Positions 42,901 through 49,946 are shown, counted from the first letter of the stretch. The stretch is 64,000 bases of DNA from Photorhabdus noenieputensis (GCF_018448935.1 NZ_RCWC01000021.1:22040-86039); one strand, 5' to 3'. Numbers and translations: made by a program. The notes: generated by a model not told the origin, from the sequence alone.

Positions 42901-44559
42901 TAAGTGCTCAGAAACACGGCATACTGAATTCACTTTATATTGCAGATTAGTTAGCGAATATCCGCCCACATCCATCGAGCGATAACCATTTTTGCGCGAA
43001 AAATCTTCAGCAGCCAGATTGCCGGTATGATCACCCGCTTTGTACCACGCACTGGCATAATATTGCAGTGCGCCAGTTTCAGGATTATTCGCCAATTCAA
43101 CCATTACCACTTTGGTATATGACTCAACATATTTGGCATAAATATAAGTGTTCGGTTGACAGTTCGATTTCACCGCCGAAACATCTAATATCAAACCACC
43201 AGAATGGATTGCATGCCCATGCATTTTGGCATCAACCAACGTGACATCTCCTGCTCTGGCATTGGTTCCACCGGCATAAGTCACCCACTGGTTCTCCTGC
43301 AAATCTTCTTCAACCGTATGTTGAATAATAACGGGGTGATGATGTTCGAAGATTAAATTAGAGAGACGGTAACCACCATTGATGCCTATATCAGTAAATC
43401 CATTGCTTGAAGAGATATTCTCCGTAGCAAGATTATTAAGATGATTACCCTGTTTGTACCAAGAAGTGGCGTAATAACCGAGCTTACCGGTTTCAGGATC
43501 ATTTCGGAGTTGGACTTTACTAACCTTAGTGTACATTTCATCGGCAAATGCAAAAAGATAAGTGTCAGGCTCGATAGTTGATTTAATACCTATTACTTGT
43601 TGGGATTGCTGAATCCAACTTCCTCCCATTGTCGCTGTCGTTAACACGATCTCTTCGGCTTTCGCATATTCCAGAGCGCCATCACGAGAACCGCTATCTG
43701 CGCCGATTCTTGATATTTCATTGTAAGCACCGGCACCATCGAAAGTAATATCACCATGTGCGACATCAGAATAAATCCGGTTATAGCCTCCTGCCCCTTC
43801 AAATTCGATATTACCGTGGGTCTGTCCATATTGATCTTGACTTTGGCGCAAACGCTCAATACGGTTTGATGCCCCGGCACCATGCAAAATAATATTGCCT
43901 TCTCTGCCTTTACGTATAATGTGGTTATCAGCCCCGGCACCGGTGAAATTAATATTGCCATTTTCAACCCGCGAACTAATACTATTTGCTGCTCCCCCAC
44001 CGTCAAATTTCACATCGCCGTGACTTCTCTCATAGTGATCATGCCAGGTACGATCAATTTTATTACCGGCCCCGGCACCGAAAAAATTTAAATCTCCCTG
44101 ATTCGTTTCATGCCATAATTCGTTATAACCTCCGACACCTTCAAAAATCACCTCACCGGATTGCCCTTTACGATTCAGACCATTATAAGCAGCCACCCCA
44201 GAGAAATTGAGATTACCGTGGCTCCCCCGGTGATCAATAGCAACCCCTCCCGCCGCGCCAGCAAATGAAATATCACCATTACCGCTCTTATCAATACCCG
44301 AATAACCCGCAGCACCATGTACTGACAGATTACCTTCCTTATCCACTATTTTTAAATATCCAGCACCGCCATTAACGACCTTATTACCTGAATCGGCATA
44401 GACCGTCGCCCCAATTGATCCGAGGGTAATACGATCATCTCCTCCTTTGGCATAAATAACCCCTCCTACACCGATGGCAACAATATTATTGCCATCATCA
44501 TCATCGTAGTATTTCCCAGTAAAGAAATATTCTGTACTACGATTTGATGATTTTCCCAT
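33979..44559 (-). CDS. MARTX/RtxA-like giant toxin, copy 2 (complete, 3526 aa)
   Basis: Order: N-terminal glycine-rich repeats (about residues 35-290); two tandem 120-residue blocks with a PDTYxxxF/YA motif (about 305-560); 19-residue GNANIxTKVG repeats (about 640-1340); coiled coil (about 1440-1680); a cargo region of about 700 residues with no family I recognise (about 1710-2430); the autoprocessing C80 cysteine protease with His2511 (VGHGRD) and Cys2560 (VGCSL); a long linker; and C-terminal calcium-binding GGxGxD repeats (about 3160-3410). The start has AAAGGA about 7 nt upstream, as in copy 1. MARTX toxins are known to be exported by a dedicated type I system and to release effectors inside target cells. 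No rtxC, rtxB, rtxD or rtxE homologue lies nearby, so export must rely on genes elsewhere (inference). The shell is highly similar to copy 1; the cargo is not. Confidence 0.93.
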   Translation of the reverse strand: MGKSSNRSTEYFFTGKYYDDDDGNNIVAIGVGGVIYAKGGDDRITLGSIGATVYADSGNKVVNGGAGYLKIVDKEGNLSVHGAAGYSGIDKSGNGDISFAGAAGGVAIDHRGSHGNLNFSGVAAYNGLNRKGQSGEVIFEGVGGYNELWHETNQGDLNFFGAGAGNKIDRTWHDHYERSHGDVKFDGGGAANSISSRVENGNINFTGAGADNHIIRKGREGNIILHGAGASNRIERLRQSQDQYGQTHGNIEFEGAGGYNRIYSDVAHGDITFDGAGAYNEISRIGADSGSRDGALEYAKAEEIVLTTATMGGSWIQQSQQVIGIKSTIEPDTYLFAFADEMYTKVSKVQLRNDPETGKLGYYATSWYKQGNHLNNLATENISSSNGFTDIGINGGYRLSNLIFEHHHPVIIQHTVEEDLQENQWVTYAGGTNARAGDVTLVDAKMHGHAIHSGGLILDVSAVKSNCQPNTYIYAKYVESYTKVVMVELANNPETGALQYYASAWYKAGDHTGNLAAEDFSRKNGYRSMDVGGYSLTNLQYKVNSVCRVSEHLAHTEEYSHQELVKSSADMGDSSGDINFKGMGGGNVITSSVIRGNVNFEGAGAANVIVRRGEQGNLTFRGAGLANVLVHQSQRGEMNVYAGGAANVLVRIGDGRYLAHLLAVGNISIHQGNGDSRVIMLGGYNTHSQIGNGNADWLSAGGFNVMIQTGKGKLSSVQVGGTNVLTKLGAGDVVAGMLGGANIITHLNDDEISGTTAVALGGANILTKKGRGSAIALMGGGANVFTHIGNGSTTGVMLGGANILTKIGNGDTAGIMLGIGNVLTHVGGSQTLGVMGAAGNVFTKVGNGTAIAAMIGAGNIFTHVGNGDAWGLMGGLGNVFTKVGDGKALALMIAAGNVFTHIGDEMSVALMLAKGNIATKVGNGMTLAAMIGEANVMTHIGNGSTFAAMIGQGNILTKAGNDLALGLMVGEANIYSHVGNGSSIGLFAGELNVMTRVGDGTTLAAMFGRANIMTHSGNGLTGVLALGEANIVTKVGDDFMGVFAAAEANVITHKGSSTTAAVLFGKGNILTKIGDGTTVGLLISDVGNIMTHVGDGTTVGFAKGKANIITKVGSGIGVNAVWGDANILTQVGDGNRYNFAKGKANIITKVGNEQEITVVQGDANIITHVGQGDDYTGAWGKANVITKVGDGRNVVLAKADANIVTQVGNGDSFNALWSKGNIVTKVGDGVQVTAAKGRANITTSVGNGLSITATHGDFNINTKVGDGVSINAAWGEYNVNTKVGHGLNVAIMKGKGNANIHVGDGLGINASYARNNVAIKVGNGDFYSLSIAESNTQSNNLPFLFKNIKRTVLGVEGSQAISYLIHGNEANTSGTNKGRGAINLTEVSAIDGFHMNTIDNVGSNLRDKLSGTITQVEVPDIEAIQNALHIGDKVDSTQSESLSQADAVIKHAKQGSAAQNALSDKEQAEENRRILEQERDDQLKIISKSQYQLESTDQNALSANGQLQRDAINAESREITKELLYMTQRLDALNGYANYTGQSGDEWRNRFAVGYLDHTQEKLDDAKFISQKKLADLQPCLIDNQQQVKNAIGKSEAGLEQSHQNIKNADGNIEDARTKAKSRQKETDLQRLRAAQAESDAYAVYEEAKQRGEYDSSVAKNKAAQVQVDAKGAKQAGDAKPDRSGATGSGLSGKAYTPIDVAKPKSHINPESKTAANGWNSEDLTLTAADLAALNSAQRAINRLQINRSMHAEHIGASIISLLTGTSSDRVVEPALSQPRKLITKAPVISGINLQGLGQTAGGDSLKSHSSILREFEPFLLSQGDKQFIDSTKRYLGQINTDRPSKALVAVREAFNNAVEQPDEQHMLQLEQALAHWQQHDPNEFAKRCRLVKSLRFEMGELVAYLQAKRAESAGILGISLLPDHVAQFDQQVSFDGFGRVVGLKGDIAQSEINRLTDLQIKPLTQINSVAEREAPKTESESLIVFVSRLQQEAIPEGMPLIERAKNLWLSGQVTRQETIKLFEDAVSQLQTHPELHTLAQQLLADARKEKATGQYIDNLFGRHFDSELAHELVKTAPQDAMTTSRQTGQFLVEKFEQWIGGFYPDVAEREKIIAKKMVGFARAINKDFRPWFSRVPELTAFLDEPTFASFKTMMTQVNDGFAVIKVPFLAVKMAITPGMGMDRAEWKVKGDRFYEDVITKARSTSSQLTSGADVTYDVEITEKQTNDYGTALPYQPANNKHDDFLYGRKVAAGRILVPGWETRFEHHALAQGHSVVTGASGSTNIMVHLNNYIASEQIASEQPAFSARQSYLNTLAFLVFDGGHSVNESLAVYQALQITGDEQRKQLLNSYTANYRELVDIAGEEGKVWVSQALDNAFQETGEFYQKHARVKPQSRPAVEELDELSGKNKRPESTIIDDTHQDKKTSRPLGDWQIERVTPQADGRETRFDGQIIIQMEDDPVVAKAAANLAGKHSDSSVVVQLDSKGKYRVVYGDLARLSGKLRWQIVGHGRDTSEQNNIHLSGYAADELATRLTRFYQDVNRGKSIIHKPDHISIVGCSLISDDKRDGFARRFITVLDKQGIRSDVSARSSEVAVDAGGRKFTRDQNNQWVNNLSDNKVVLSWNDNNELLTHTEQVRRGIAESDINLSRVGHTEADTVIKGAITGHNEVLVQPKKRENTIQVAPDDQSNNQLSYSGNIQVNVGDGEFTALNWGTSNVGIKVGSGGFKSLAFGDNNVMVHIGNGDSKHSFDIAGYQALEGAQMFIGNRNISFNQGRSNDLIVMMDKSIPTPPLINPFDGAARIAHVLQGVAGSSEDQDWLVAQDQQWTIAGAKRFVEDMSGLDQTSSVDYNTLTDLDSQHERNSRGLKHDAELTLNKKFNQWLGEHGKGTGMGKISRIEQFRQANQKLAFNFAVGGRGADIQVTTGNWNLMFGDHIQSILDTNLGSLFGLMTQQYSATGMAKTTFTYNPQDLPRQLKNKLIGRLASVNADTTLADIFGVNYTAEGRIISRTGESVDGAAILQEMLEVIGEFSGDQLQAFTNPEKLLDSLEAGIDMGEEGVRSFAESHGLKEKTPDESQESGSSVSINGENAQTNNKPKPAFGFNSLNLPNLFATLFSEKKQQEMKSLVVNLKENLTTDLLNMEEKTFDFLRNSGHLHGDGDIHVSLGNYNFNWGGDGKDLGAYLGDNNNFWGGRGDDVYYSLGTSNIFSGGEGNDLGILMGRENWMFGGNGDDTAVVAGRINHVSMGEGNDQVFVFGEGGFIDAGNGQDYVVTSGNYNRVDSGEGQDYTVIIGNNNQAELGGGDDFARVFGNDNRIDGYSGNDVIKLMGYHAVINGGEGDDHLIAAAISKFSQFYGGEGQDLLVLGGYQNHFRGGAGMDSFVIGEEVIDNRVSDINAEDMILFNGVDWKNLWFQRSGYDLVLSVNRHTQDTTAQGRFELVGSVTFNDYFNGNRAKLVTRMSDKEASGEREFTALSDHAVDSLIQAMSSFSPAVGDNGFIAGLDSQAKTVIATAWTDVTIGKGKFV
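40560..42640 (-). repeat. 19-residue MARTX central repeats, copy 2
   Basis: The same array as in copy 1, unit for unit, in the central arm of the second toxin: about 36 units of 57 nt, alternating TKVG and THVG forms. Corresponding units of the two toxins resemble each other more than neighbouring units do, so the array was duplicated whole. Confidence 0.85.
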
Positions 44560-44799
44560 AAATAGTCCTTTAATTTAAGCTGAGGTTAAATAGAAAACCA
44601 CTGCATCTGACAGATACAGCAACGGTTTTAAGAATCTAGTTTTCCGTGGACAGCGCAAAATCACCGTTTTCCCACAGTAAAAATATAATGACAGCCATTA
44701 ATCAGGTATTATTTGTATAATTTGACCTAATTAGGCAGATTAATCTAATTCCATTGAGTTATTATTTCATTGATTGTTTATTTTACGATCAACCAAATA

Positions 44800-44976
44800 A
44801 TGAGAAAAAACATCTTTGTTATAACTGATATCAAAGATAATTGTTCGAATTTTTTAAACATATTTCCGCCTCAACAAGAAATTTATTCACAAAGATTGCG
44901 AAATATAGAGAAAAATAAAAACCCTAAGCTCAGAGACATAATGAGCCTATATATAAAAATAGTGTTAAATGAATAA
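44800..44976 (+). other. Short open frame, possible PPTase N-terminal remnant
   Basis: Encodes 58 residues from an ATG at 44800 with no clear ribosome binding site. The pattern FPPQQEIYSQRLRNIEKN followed by a helix ending in KIVLNE is reminiscent of the first helices of Sfp-type phosphopantetheinyl transferases, which activate NRPS carrier domains. The similarity is weak and the catalytic WxxKE segment is absent. It may be a relic or chance. Confidence 0.25.
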
Positions 44977-45341
44977 GCAGAATAAAATAATATAGAGCAA
45001 AAACTCAAAATCAATATTAATACATAAGAAAGTCTGTTTACCCCCCATATATTGCCCTATATCCCCACACTGATGTCAGCAATACAAATAAGATAGTAAA
45101 AAATAAGATTAAATTACATGTTAACTTGTTGTTTTTATTAAAATTATTAAAAAAAATTTTCATAAATAAAATTACTATGGTTAAATTATTAACATTATTG
45201 CATCAGAAATGTAGGCAAATTTAACTTATTTCTTTGCAATAAAATATCTCTAGTAAAAAAATAATAGTTCACTCCCATTACTCTGTTCCAAATAAATACA
45301 ATATTACTAACTATAATGAGTTAAATTAATAGCAAGATTAA

Positions 45342-45369
45342 ACTTCAAACACTGTTCTGGCAATTTATA
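45342..45369 (+). repeat. 28-bp direct repeat, left arm
   Basis: AACTTCAAACACTGTTCTGG followed by CAATTTAT. The right arm at 46568-46595 differs at two positions (both G to A). The pair brackets the membrane-protein gene and its broken neighbour, 1226 bp apart. Confidence 0.7.
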
Positions 45370-45787
45370 AAAAAACACCACAAAGTGGGTCTATTGAATG
45401 GATAATTCACCAAGGCAACCGCATGAATGCTCAAATATTACCCACATTAGAGAATCCCGCTTATAACACTTGATAGCTGTAATTTCATTTTACCCATTAT
45501 ACTTACTACCCAAATATCTTTACCAAACGTCACATCTCTTAGTTATTAATCCGGTGGTAGTTTATATCTGTTCATATAACACCTAAGTGAGTATGATTAC
45601 TGAACTTATACAAAATCGAAATCACCACCAGATTAATATTATGTAGCCTTTAGTTCTGTATTTATCAGAAAAAATATCAAAAAAACACTATTGAATATAA
45701 AAAAGAGAAGATAGGTAAATTTCAATTATTGTATTAACAACCCACCTATTTTCATCGTTCTCTTTATTTAAATCTCTAAAAATATTA

Positions 45788-46255
45788 TCATTCGTTATTA
45801 TTTTGGCACCAAATTTTAATTAAATAGTCATACAAACAAGTGGTTATAAGGCAAATAAAAAACCAGTTAATCCATGATACTGAATTCTGTAAAACAGATA
45901 TTGTAAATGGATTTCCTATAGCATAGTCCATCAATGGTTGCCTAACAAGCCGTCCCATGATTGCTAATTCAATTAACCACATAAGGATACCTCTTGTGAT
46001 AGAGGTATATGTAGGAAGACTCTTTTTTATGAGAATATATAAAAATGTTATACCCAGTCCTGTCTCTAAACTTGTTAATGCTGCAAGATATCTAACATCC
46101 CAAGACGGGGCTACAGTTATATTACTTACTTCATTCCTTATATAAGGAACTACCCACTCGGAATTGATAACATGAATCACAAAACCTACACAAGAAGTCA
46201 GTATAGATACGATTAGAATAATAAGAAATATTAATTTTTTCTCTTTGTTTACCAT
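45788..46255 (-). CDS. Small integral membrane protein, unknown function
   Basis: A 155-residue protein with four likely membrane helices, at about residues 7-30, 55-77, 88-104 and 127-147, and short charged ends. The start codon is preceded by AGAGAGG at good spacing, and the gene has its own place on the minus strand, so it is probably real. I do not recognise the family. A broken 55-codon gene lies 51 nt upstream on the same strand with a stem-loop in between; a peptide/immunity pair is one possibility, but nothing in the sequence proves it. Confidence 0.7.
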   Translation of the reverse strand: MVNKEKKLIFLIILIVSILTSCVGFVIHVINSEWVVPYIRNEVSNITVAPSWDVRYLAALTSLETGLGITFLYILIKKSLPTYTSITRGILMWLIELAIMGRLVRQPLMDYAIGNPFTISVLQNSVSWINWFFICLITTCLYDYLIKIWCQNNNE

Positions 46256-46275
46256 ACAATCCTCTCTTTAAAAGT

Positions 46276-46297
46276 AGGAGGGAAATTACCCCCTCCT
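46276..46297. terminator. Stem-loop between the small gene and the membrane protein
   Basis: AGGAGGG (46276-46282) pairs with CCCTCCT (46291-46297) across an 8-nt loop. On the minus strand it is followed by ACTTTT, a weak T-tract. It could attenuate transcription from the small upstream gene into the membrane-protein gene. Confidence 0.5.
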
Positions 46298-46306
46298 TTT
46301 CACTAA

Positions 46307-46474
46307 TTAAAAACTATATTTATATATATTACCATTCAAACCAGGACTTGCAGCCTTTTTCACAAGTTTATTCACTTCTTTAGGCTCTACGGTTTTTCAG
46401 ACATCCTTTCCTGAACCCCCTGCGCAATCTAACAATGCTTTATTCCAAGAGCTACTCTTTTTTAAGTCTTTCAT
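46307..46474 (-). pseudogene. Small gene (55 codons) interrupted by an in-frame TGA
   Basis: The minus strand reads 25 codons from an ATG at 46474 (MKDLKKSSSWNKALLDC, then AGGSGKDV), a TGA, then 29 sense codons in the same frame (KTVEPKEVNKLVKK and on to a TAA at 46307). The lysine-rich, glycine-containing character continues across the stop, so the TGA probably replaced a TGG. No clear ribosome binding site. The family is unknown. It lies directly upstream of the membrane-protein gene. Confidence 0.45.
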
Positions 46475-47318
46475 ATTATAGTCTTTAATTTAGCTATTGC
46501 GCTCAGGTGGCTTGCTGATTTGAAAAAAGCAGCGATCAATCTTACAGATAAAAAGCTATCCATGCTTAACTTCAAACACTATTCTAGCAATTTATGGACT
46601 TTTATAATGAGGTATACATGTGAAGTCACGAATAGCATTAAACAAAAATAAAATTCCAATAAAAGAACCAAATTTATGCTAGCATTGTTCATTAAGTATT
46701 TACTACTTAATCCCAATGAGTGTAACTATTGCCAGCGACTCTTTTAAAAGGGTAATAAGTACAAACAACGAGGAAAACTAACAGTATATACTTAACACAA
46801 CAGACGTAATTTATTTAGTTCAATCTTTAGGTCACGTCAAAAATGTGTTCAAAAACTAGCGTTTTTTTCATTCTACTGTTCAGATTTGTTTTTTATTACA
46901 AAAGAGAATAACTAAAATAGTTTAATAAAACAGCTATTAAGCATTAGGACGAATAATTATTTATTAATTGACAACAGCTAGGATGCTGATAATTTTGAGT
47001 ATAACCTGTACTTATTTACCACTAATGATGGGTGCTTTCCAGCTAAAAAATGGCGGATATCAGGCACAGCAGCGAGCGCAGCAACAGCCTCCAACCACTC
47101 TTTCAATCAATCACCCAAATAATCCTCATCTAAAATAATATATATAGTTATATTCATTGCCATTTAAAGTTTCATTATAAAATAGTAAAAATTCAATTAA
47201 TAAACATACGCTTTTTGACGAGAAAAGTATTATATTCTATTATATAGCAGTCCACTTAGGACATAATCGAAAAAGCAACTACTCAGATAACAATTTAAAT
47301 CAAAATTTAGGAGTTACT
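46475..47318. other. Intergenic region upstream of the LuxR cluster
   Basis: About 840 bp. It contains the right arm of the 28-bp direct repeat (46568-46595) and, near 47010-47110 on the minus strand, a short stretch that could encode LKEWLEAVAALAAVPDIRHF with an in-frame stop just before it. That may be a gene relic, but I cannot name a family. The promoter of the luxR-type genes should lie in the last 250 bp. Confidence 0.4.
46568..46595 (+). repeat. 28-bp direct repeat, right arm
   Basis: AACTTCAAACACTATTCTAG followed by CAATTTAT; 26 of 28 positions match the arm at 45342-45369, in the same orientation. See that entry. Confidence 0.7.
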
Positions 47319-48008
47319 ATGTCAAATATAAGAAACAAACCCGCTCTTATTACGCCACAATTAACCATGATGTGGGATAAAAGCGATGAACCTTGGGGTG
47401 CCAGAGATCACCAATCAAGATTTATTTACGCTAATCCGGCTTTCTATCAACTGCTAAACCTTCCTGAAGATTTCGATATTATAGGGCTTTCTATGGGTGA
47501 ATTGCCTTCACCTATTGCTGAATATGCAGAAGAACTCCATCGTCAGGATCAAAAAACCATCCAAACTGTGCAGCGCGTCACTTCACTGGAAACCCATCAG
47601 TTTGGAGAAAATAACGTCAAACAGACCTATATTTGTGATAAATTTCCCCTTTTTGATGAGAATAATGATTGCATTGGAATCTTCTTTCATATGTATAAAA
47701 CTCAAGATTTTTCTGTTTCTTATTATTATGACAAAACCACTCCGGCAACGTTAGTATTCATGCCACCGAACGATATCCTGACTCAAACTGAGTGGGAAAT
47801 TCTCTTTCTGATCTTACGCTCACTGGATGAAGAAAGTATCAGCGAAGAATTAATGATAACTACAGAAGATGTTGTTAATCACATTCAGTCAATTTACCAT
47901 AAATTTAATTTATCACCTCATATAGAATTAGCAGATTTCTGTAAGCAAAATAACTATCATCTTTATATTCCTGAAAGATTTATCACTATTGGTAGTAGAG
48001 AGTTATAA
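47319..48008 (+). CDS. PAS-LuxR orphan regulator 1 (degenerate HTH)
   Basis: A 229-residue protein. The N-terminal half is a PAS_4-like sensor (DEPWGARDHQSRFIYANPAF). The C-terminal part is aligned with a LuxR-type helix-turn-helix (LTQTEWEILFLIL onward), but the recognition segment is unusual: the usual ISxxTVExH becomes ITTEDVVNHIQ, and the GVxS turn becomes NLSPH. DNA binding may therefore be altered or lost. AGGAG precedes the ATG. No luxI-type synthase is in the window, so it counts as a solo regulator. Photorhabdus is known for large groups of PAS4-LuxR solos. It heads a tandem array of four related genes. Confidence 0.85.
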   Translation: MSNIRNKPALITPQLTMMWDKSDEPWGARDHQSRFIYANPAFYQLLNLPEDFDIIGLSMGELPSPIAEYAEELHRQDQKTIQTVQRVTSLETHQFGENNVKQTYICDKFPLFDENNDCIGIFFHMYKTQDFSVSYYYDKTTPATLVFMPPNDILTQTEWEILFLILRSLDEESISEELMITTEDVVNHIQSIYHKFNLSPHIELADFCKQNNYHLYIPERFITIGSREL

Positions 48009-48039
48009 ACTACAATTACTAATTTAAAAATAGGATTTC

Positions 48040-48729
48040 ATGATGAACCAAATCAGCAAATTAAATCTTTCACTTCAAGTCATTAACACTATGCGGCAGA
48101 GTAATGAACCTTGGGGGATCAAAGATAAAGATTCATGTTTTATTTATGGTAACTTAGCATTTAAACATATCCAAAATCTTCCAGATTCATTTGATTATGA
48201 AGGACGGTATGATGATGAAATTCCTTGGGATGGAGCTGAGTTTGCAAAAGAATTCATTATTCACGATCAAAGTGTAATGGAGAAACAATCAAGAGTATGT
48301 TCACTTGAGACACATATGTATGGGAAAGATAAATTTCTTTCATCTTATTTCCAAGAAAAATATCCACTCTATAATGATGATAACGAATGTATCGGTACCC
48401 TGTTCCACGGATGGAAAGCGCAGGATTTCTCATTTACCCGTCTATTTCATGGAAAACTTCCTCAATCTATATTATTTCAACCACCAACCGATATATTTAC
48501 GCAACGGGAATGGGATGTTATTTTCCTTCTGTTACAAAAATACACTAGTAAGCAGATGGGTAGGATGTTAAATATTTCCTATCGTACTGTTGAAACCCAT
48601 CTCTCGCGAATATATAAAAGAATTGGTGTTCATTCTAGTCGTCAATTGGAAGATTATTGCCGCACAAATGATTATGATCTTTATGTACCAGAAAGATTTG
48701 TGCATTCAGAAAGTAGAATATTTCCTTAA
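48040..48729 (+). CDS. PAS-LuxR orphan regulator 2
   Basis: A 229-residue protein with a PAS_4-like N-terminus (NEPWGIKDKDSCFIYGN) and an intact LuxR helix-turn-helix near residues 150-215 (FTQREWDVIFLLL, then LNISYRTVETHLSRIYKRIG). It starts 31 nt after the previous gene and is probably co-transcribed. AGGA lies upstream of two adjacent ATG codons; I chose the first. Ligand and target genes are unknown. Confidence 0.88.
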   Translation: MMNQISKLNLSLQVINTMRQSNEPWGIKDKDSCFIYGNLAFKHIQNLPDSFDYEGRYDDEIPWDGAEFAKEFIIHDQSVMEKQSRVCSLETHMYGKDKFLSSYFQEKYPLYNDDNECIGTLFHGWKAQDFSFTRLFHGKLPQSILFQPPTDIFTQREWDVIFLLLQKYTSKQMGRMLNISYRTVETHLSRIYKRIGVHSSRQLEDYCRTNDYDLYVPERFVHSESRIFP

Positions 48730-48753
48730 CCCCTAAATAACAACAGGGTTTTT

Positions 48754-48960
48754 ATGAAGAAGAACTATGAAATATTACCTCAAATTATTAACACAATGGC
48801 AATAAGTCATACACCGTGGGGAATAAAAAATAGTTCTTCATATTTTATTTACGGCAATTCAGCAACAAAATAATTTACTCATAATATTGAAGAATTATTT
48901 GATTGCAGAAAGCCGTATAACCATAAACCTCCTTGGAATGGTTCTGAATTTGTAAGATAA
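48754..48960 (+). pseudogene. PAS-LuxR pseudogene (N-terminal part only)
   Basis: The frame from the ATG at 48754 matches the neighbouring regulators (PQIINTMAISHTPWGIKNSS), then hits TAA at codon 40 (48871-48873), continues recognisably (PPWNGSEF) and ends at a second TAA (48958-48960). The helix-turn-helix half is absent. It is closest to the regulator at 49180, so it is likely a decayed tandem duplicate. Confidence 0.88.
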
Positions 48961-49084
48961 TCAATTAACTAACAAATGTACTTTTGAGCTAGCAGATTGT
49001 TAGATATTACTATAATAACCCTTTGTTTTAAATATAATAAACAATAATTCAGTCTGCCATAACATATAAAACTAGAAAGTTCTT

Positions 49085-49183
49085 ATGAAAAAAGTCAATT
49101 TTATTGCTATACCCCAGAAAGCACCAGGAAATCCAAAAGTAGAATGTTTATTTAAGCTGAAAACTATTAAGGAGTTTTTATGA
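49085..49183 (+). other. 32-codon open frame overlapping the next start codon
   Basis: A short frame from the ATG at 49085 (MKKVNFIAIPQKAPGNPKVE and so on) ends in a TGA that overlaps the start codon of the following regulator as ATGA (49180-49183). Its last codons contain that gene's ribosome binding site (AAGGAG). The arrangement would allow translational coupling. I recognise no family; it could be a leader peptide or a leftover of decay. Confidence 0.35.
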
Positions 49184-49848
49184 AGAACTGTACGATATCA
49201 CCTCAAATCATCAACACAATGGAAATCAGCCATGAGCCGTGGGGAATAAAAGATAGTTCTTCAAATTTCATTTATGGAAACTCAGCAACCAAGAAATATA
49301 TTCATAATTTTAAAGCATCATTTGATTATGAGGGGCTTGATGATCATGAACTCCCGTGGGATGGTGCTGAATTTGCTAAGGAATTTATTATTCAAGATAA
49401 AATAGTTATGGAAAAAGAACAAAGAATATGTTCAATTGAGACACATATATTCGGACAAAATCAAATTTTGTCATCTTATTTCTGTGAAAAATTACCTTTT
49501 TATCATGAAAATGGAAATTGTATTGGCGTCATGTACCACTGTTGGGAAGCCAAAGACTATTCATTATCCTGCTTGCATCAATATCATAAAGAACTACCAG
49601 CATCGATTATGCTCCAACCACCAAGCGATATTTTTACGCCGCGTGAATGGGATATTATTTTCTTCTTTTTACAGAAATATACCAGGAAACAGATTGGACA
49701 GAAATTAAACATTTCTTACCATACCGTTGAAACTTATATGGCTCGGATATATGGCAAGATAGGTGTTCATTCCAGTCAACAACTGAAAGAATACTGTTTA
49801 GCGAATAATTTTCATCATTATGTACCAGAAAAATTCTTATTGTCATAG
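49180..49848 (+). CDS. PAS-LuxR orphan regulator 3
   Basis: A 222-residue protein, full-length for this family: PAS_4-like N-terminus (HEPWGIKDSSSNFIYGN) and LuxR helix-turn-helix (FTPREWDIIFFFL, LNISYHTVETYMARIYGKIG). AAGGAG is 6 nt upstream of the ATG. It is the last gene of the array and is followed by a terminator. Confidence 0.88.
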   Translation: MKNCTISPQIINTMEISHEPWGIKDSSSNFIYGNSATKKYIHNFKASFDYEGLDDHELPWDGAEFAKEFIIQDKIVMEKEQRICSIETHIFGQNQILSSYFCEKLPFYHENGNCIGVMYHCWEAKDYSLSCLHQYHKELPASIMLQPPSDIFTPREWDIIFFFLQKYTRKQIGQKLNISYHTVETYMARIYGKIGVHSSQQLKEYCLANNFHHYVPEKFLLS

Positions 49849-49915
49849 CAATTTTATTATTAAACCACTCTGCTATTGACAATAAATTTCAATCTGGACA
49901 TACCAGAAGAAATAA

Positions 49916-49946
49916 CGGTAGCCTTGCTCTATTAATAAGGCTACCG
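49916..49946 (+). terminator. Stem-loop at the end of the LuxR array
   Basis: CGGTAGCCTT (49916-49925) pairs perfectly with AAGGCTACCG (49937-49946) across an 11-nt loop, 67 nt after the last regulator. There is no strong T-run, so termination strength is uncertain. Confidence 0.6.

Larger units (their letters stand above)
44560..45787. other. AT-rich region upstream of toxin copy 2
   Basis: About 1.2 kb, mostly A/T. It contains the promoter region of the toxin gene (not localised), one short open frame at 44800-44976 and one arm of a 28-bp direct repeat (45342-45369). Otherwise I see nothing I can support. Confidence 0.5.

Noticed and set aside
47010..47110. Peptide-like stretch on the minus strand upstream of the LuxR array
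   Set aside because: A coherent amino-acid pattern but an in-frame stop at its start and no family I can name; mentioned only in the intergenic note.
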